Below are positions 4,993-6,551 of a stretch of DNA of 6,551 bases, piece after piece. The stretch comes from Pyrinomonadaceae bacterium (GTDB lineage: Bacteria; Acidobacteriota; Blastocatellia; Pyrinomonadales; Pyrinomonadaceae). Position 1 is the first letter of the stretch. Every line of letters starts with the position of its first letter. The stretch is from NCBI GenBank assembly GCA_025929655.1, contig JAICPV010000131.1, forward strand, positions 1 through 6,551. The letters run 5' to 3'. The position numbers and the translations under genes were made by a program. The notes below the pieces were generated by a model, which had not been told where the DNA came from, did not search any database, and saw nothing but the letters and a program-made list of their open reading frames with translations.

Positions 4993-5045
4993 GTAGGACA
5001 GGCCGTCAGCCTGCCCCTCTGCACCAGGCTTACAGCCTGCTGTAC
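4993..5045. repeat. Palindromic repeat in the lysS leader
   Basis: The ends GTAGGACAGGC (4993-5003) and GCCTGCTGTAC (5035-5045) are imperfect inverted repeats (8 of 11). Each half contains its own hairpin: CAGGC-CGTCA-GCCTG (4999-5013) and CAGGCT-TAC-AGCCTG (5025-5039), which are also near-copies of each other. The unit lies between the lysS promoter and its ATG, so it would be transcribed as most of the roughly 66-nt leader. It does not resemble a T-box or another riboswitch I know. Confidence 0.65.
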
Positions 5046-5058
5046 AAGCGAATGCCTG

Positions 5059-5087
5059 ATTATAGATAACCCCCTGATTTCGGGCAA
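5059..5087 (-). promoter_or_regulatory. Promoter of lysS
   Basis: On the minus strand a perfect TATAAT (5059-5064) is preceded by a 17-nt spacer and TTGCCC (5082-5087, 4 of 6 to consensus). Initiation would fall near 5052. It also argues that the in-frame GTG at 5139 is not the lysS start, since that codon lies upstream of the promoter. Confidence 0.6.
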
Positions 5088-5105
5088 ACAACGCCGTGTG
5101 AGATA

Positions 5106-6551
5106 ATGACCCAACCGTCTCCGAACAACTGTCGACCACCCCTGTCGATCTGTTTGGAGCGGCTAGGCGTGTTTATGCGAAACGGAACGGATCCGGATCA
5201 GCTAAAGAAGGCGGTCGAGGCGGGTTCGAGTGTGATCTCGATCGACGGGCTGACATCCATTGCCGCAAAGTCCTTTGTTCTTTCGCAAGCCGGGATCGCG
5301 AAACCGGTGGTCATACTCGCAGAATCAAACCAGTCGATGGACGTGTGGGATTGCGACCTTCGTTTCTGGAATCGGGAAAACGACGCGCGGATCGCAACGC
5401 TTCCATCGTTCGAAACCGATGTTTATTCCGGTGGTTCCCCACATGCGGAGACTATGGAGCGGCGGGCACTTTCGTTGTGGTCGTTGAGCCGCGGCGTTCC
5501 GCAATACTTGATCCTTTCGGCGCGTTCCCTTATCACACGTACGGTATCACCCGGCGAGATAAGGAGGTCAGGTGTTTCGCTGAAAGTCGGCGAAGAAACA
5601 GCTCTTGATTCACTTGTTTCGACATTGTCCTCTGCCGGCTATGTTCGCGAAGATCCGGTTGCGGGCCTCGGACAGTTCTCCGTACGCGGCGGGATATTGG
5701 ACGTTTGGCCGCCCGATTCGGAAATGCCCGTTCGGATGGAATTTTTCGGCGACGAGATCGATTCGATACGGCAGTTTGACCCGGAAACGCAGCTCTCCGT
5801 CAAAAAACTAAAGGAAGTTCAACTTCCGCCGATGCGCGAGTTTTCCGCGACGGCGCAGGATATGCGCGATTGGGCATTTTTCGCTCGCGAGCGGTTCGAA
5901 GGAGAACAGTTTGAGCGAAACTTGCTGGACCGCACCGAATTCGCGGACGAAGGTGAAACCTTCACCGGCTGGGAGTTCCTTTTGCCGCTGGTGAAACCGC
6001 TAAAAGGAACTGTTTTTGATTATTTGAAGGACCCTGTTTTTTTGATCGACGAGCCGGCGACAATCGAGCAAACGCTCGCGCGGATCTACGACAATTTGCG
6101 GCGGCGTTTCAATTCGCTCAAGGAAACGGGCGAAATCGGTTTGCCGCCGAATGAACTGTTTATTGAAGTGGAAGAACTGCGGGAACTTTTCGACGGGCGG
6201 CAGCGGATTGAGCTGCGCGCCCTTGGAAGATCGGCTGCGGCGACGGATGACTATTGTGCGATCACCGGCGGAAACCCGAGCGATAGCGCGGGTGCCCCGT
6301 TGCTCTTAGACGATTCAATTTCACGCGGCACACTCCCTACCGGTCGTGTTTCTACCTCTGATCCTTTATTTCTCTTCCCGACTGCTGCTTCTGCGGAAAA
6401 GGTCGAGATGCAGTCGCGCTCGACCCGAAAATTTCACGGAGACATCGAACGGTTCTTTTCCGAGATCAAGGAGCTTCCAAACGCAAAGCTCGTGTTCGAC
6501 ACCCTAGGTATCCGCGAGCGATTCGAAGATTTGGTCCTGGAGCATGATTCG
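5106..6551 (+). CDS. mfd: Mfd, transcription-repair coupling factor (N-terminal part; continues past window)
   Basis: The first 482 codons of Mfd, the DNA translocase that removes RNA polymerase stalled at lesions and recruits UvrA. The UvrB-homology module can be followed: a degenerate nucleotide-binding start (AGSSVISIDGLTSIAAKS, residues 39-56), DVYSGGSPHAETMERRAL (105-122), LILSARSLITRTVSP (135-149), then the signature GQFSVRGGILDVWPP (189-203), MEFFGDEIDSIRQFDPETQLS (211-231 region) and RKFHGDIERF (441-450). The helicase motor and RNA polymerase-binding domain lie beyond the right edge. No proper Walker A is visible, as expected, because the Mfd N-terminal module is not an ATPase. Start ATG 5106 lacks a Shine-Dalgarno sequence; ATG 5175 is an alternative. 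The gene diverges from lysS, sharing 119 bp of upstream DNA. Residues 384-420 look like a low-complexity linker. Confidence 0.95.
   Translation, partial: MTQPSPNNCRPPLSICLERLGVFMRNGTDPDQLKKAVEAGSSVISIDGLTSIAAKSFVLSQAGIAKPVVILAESNQSMDVWDCDLRFWNRENDARIATLPSFETDVYSGGSPHAETMERRALSLWSLSRGVPQYLILSARSLITRTVSPGEIRRSGVSLKVGEETALDSLVSTLSSAGYVREDPVAGLGQFSVRGGILDVWPPDSEMPVRMEFFGDEIDSIRQFDPETQLSVKKLKEVQLPPMREFSATAQDMRDWAFFARERFEGEQFERNLLDRTEFADEGETFTGWEFLLPLVKPLKGTVFDYLKDPVFLIDEPATIEQTLARIYDNLRRRFNSLKETGEIGLPPNELFIEVEELRELFDGRQRIELRALGRSAAATDDYCAITGGNPSDSAGAPLLLDDSISRGTLPTGRVSTSDPLFLFPTAASAEKVEMQSRSTRKFHGDIERFFSEIKELPNAKLVFDTLGIRERFEDLVLEHDS

Noticed and set aside
4987..5139. N-terminal extension of LysRS starting at GTG 5139.
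   Set aside because: It would read through a good lysS promoter and a palindromic repeat, and would overlap the start of mfd on the other strand. The extra 51 residues are unlike LysRS, whereas MSIPQFEEI at 4986 is a plausible start.

Overview
This 6.55 kb window looks like a chromosomal segment of an Acidobacteriota-type bacterium, possibly class Blastocatellia. That guess rests on the imuA-imuB pair, on the style of the lysS and mfd proteins, and on many short palindromic repeats in and between genes. No marker gene fixes the taxon, so it is inference.

Left part, minus strand (1-1116): a DNA-damage mutagenesis pair. imuA (RecA-like) is followed by imuB (catalytically degenerate Y-family polymerase), which overlaps it by 8 nt at ATGAGTAA and runs off the left edge. 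Eight codons into imuB sits a palindromic element with 28-bp perfect inverted repeats and an apparent 5-bp target duplication. It adds exactly 47 codons in frame. A consensus-like promoter lies immediately upstream of imuA.

Next, plus strand (1264-2031): a higBA-type toxin-antitoxin locus. Its promoter carries two matching palindromic operators. The toxin is intact, but the antitoxin reading frame is broken by one missing base. It ends 6 bp from the stop of a convergent EamA-family transporter (2038-2889, minus).

Middle, minus strand (2985-4986): a small, very acidic hydrophilic protein with a strong ribosome binding site lies downstream of lysS, the class II lysyl-tRNA synthetase. A 70-bp imperfect palindrome separates the small gene from the transporter. 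The lysS gene shows repeat-derived sequence in four places: the leader, a 9-bp tandem repeat in the anticodon-binding domain, a hairpin element in the linker before the catalytic domain, and a hairpin that supplies the stop codon.

Right end, plus strand (5106-6551): the N-terminal 482 codons of mfd (transcription-repair coupling factor), divergent from lysS and cut by the window edge.

Most genes are ordinary housekeeping or repair functions. The most striking signal is palindromic DNA inserted in frame into protein genes (imuB and lysS) with coding capacity retained. It recalls the in-frame palindromic elements known from Rickettsia, but the sequences I can read here are different.
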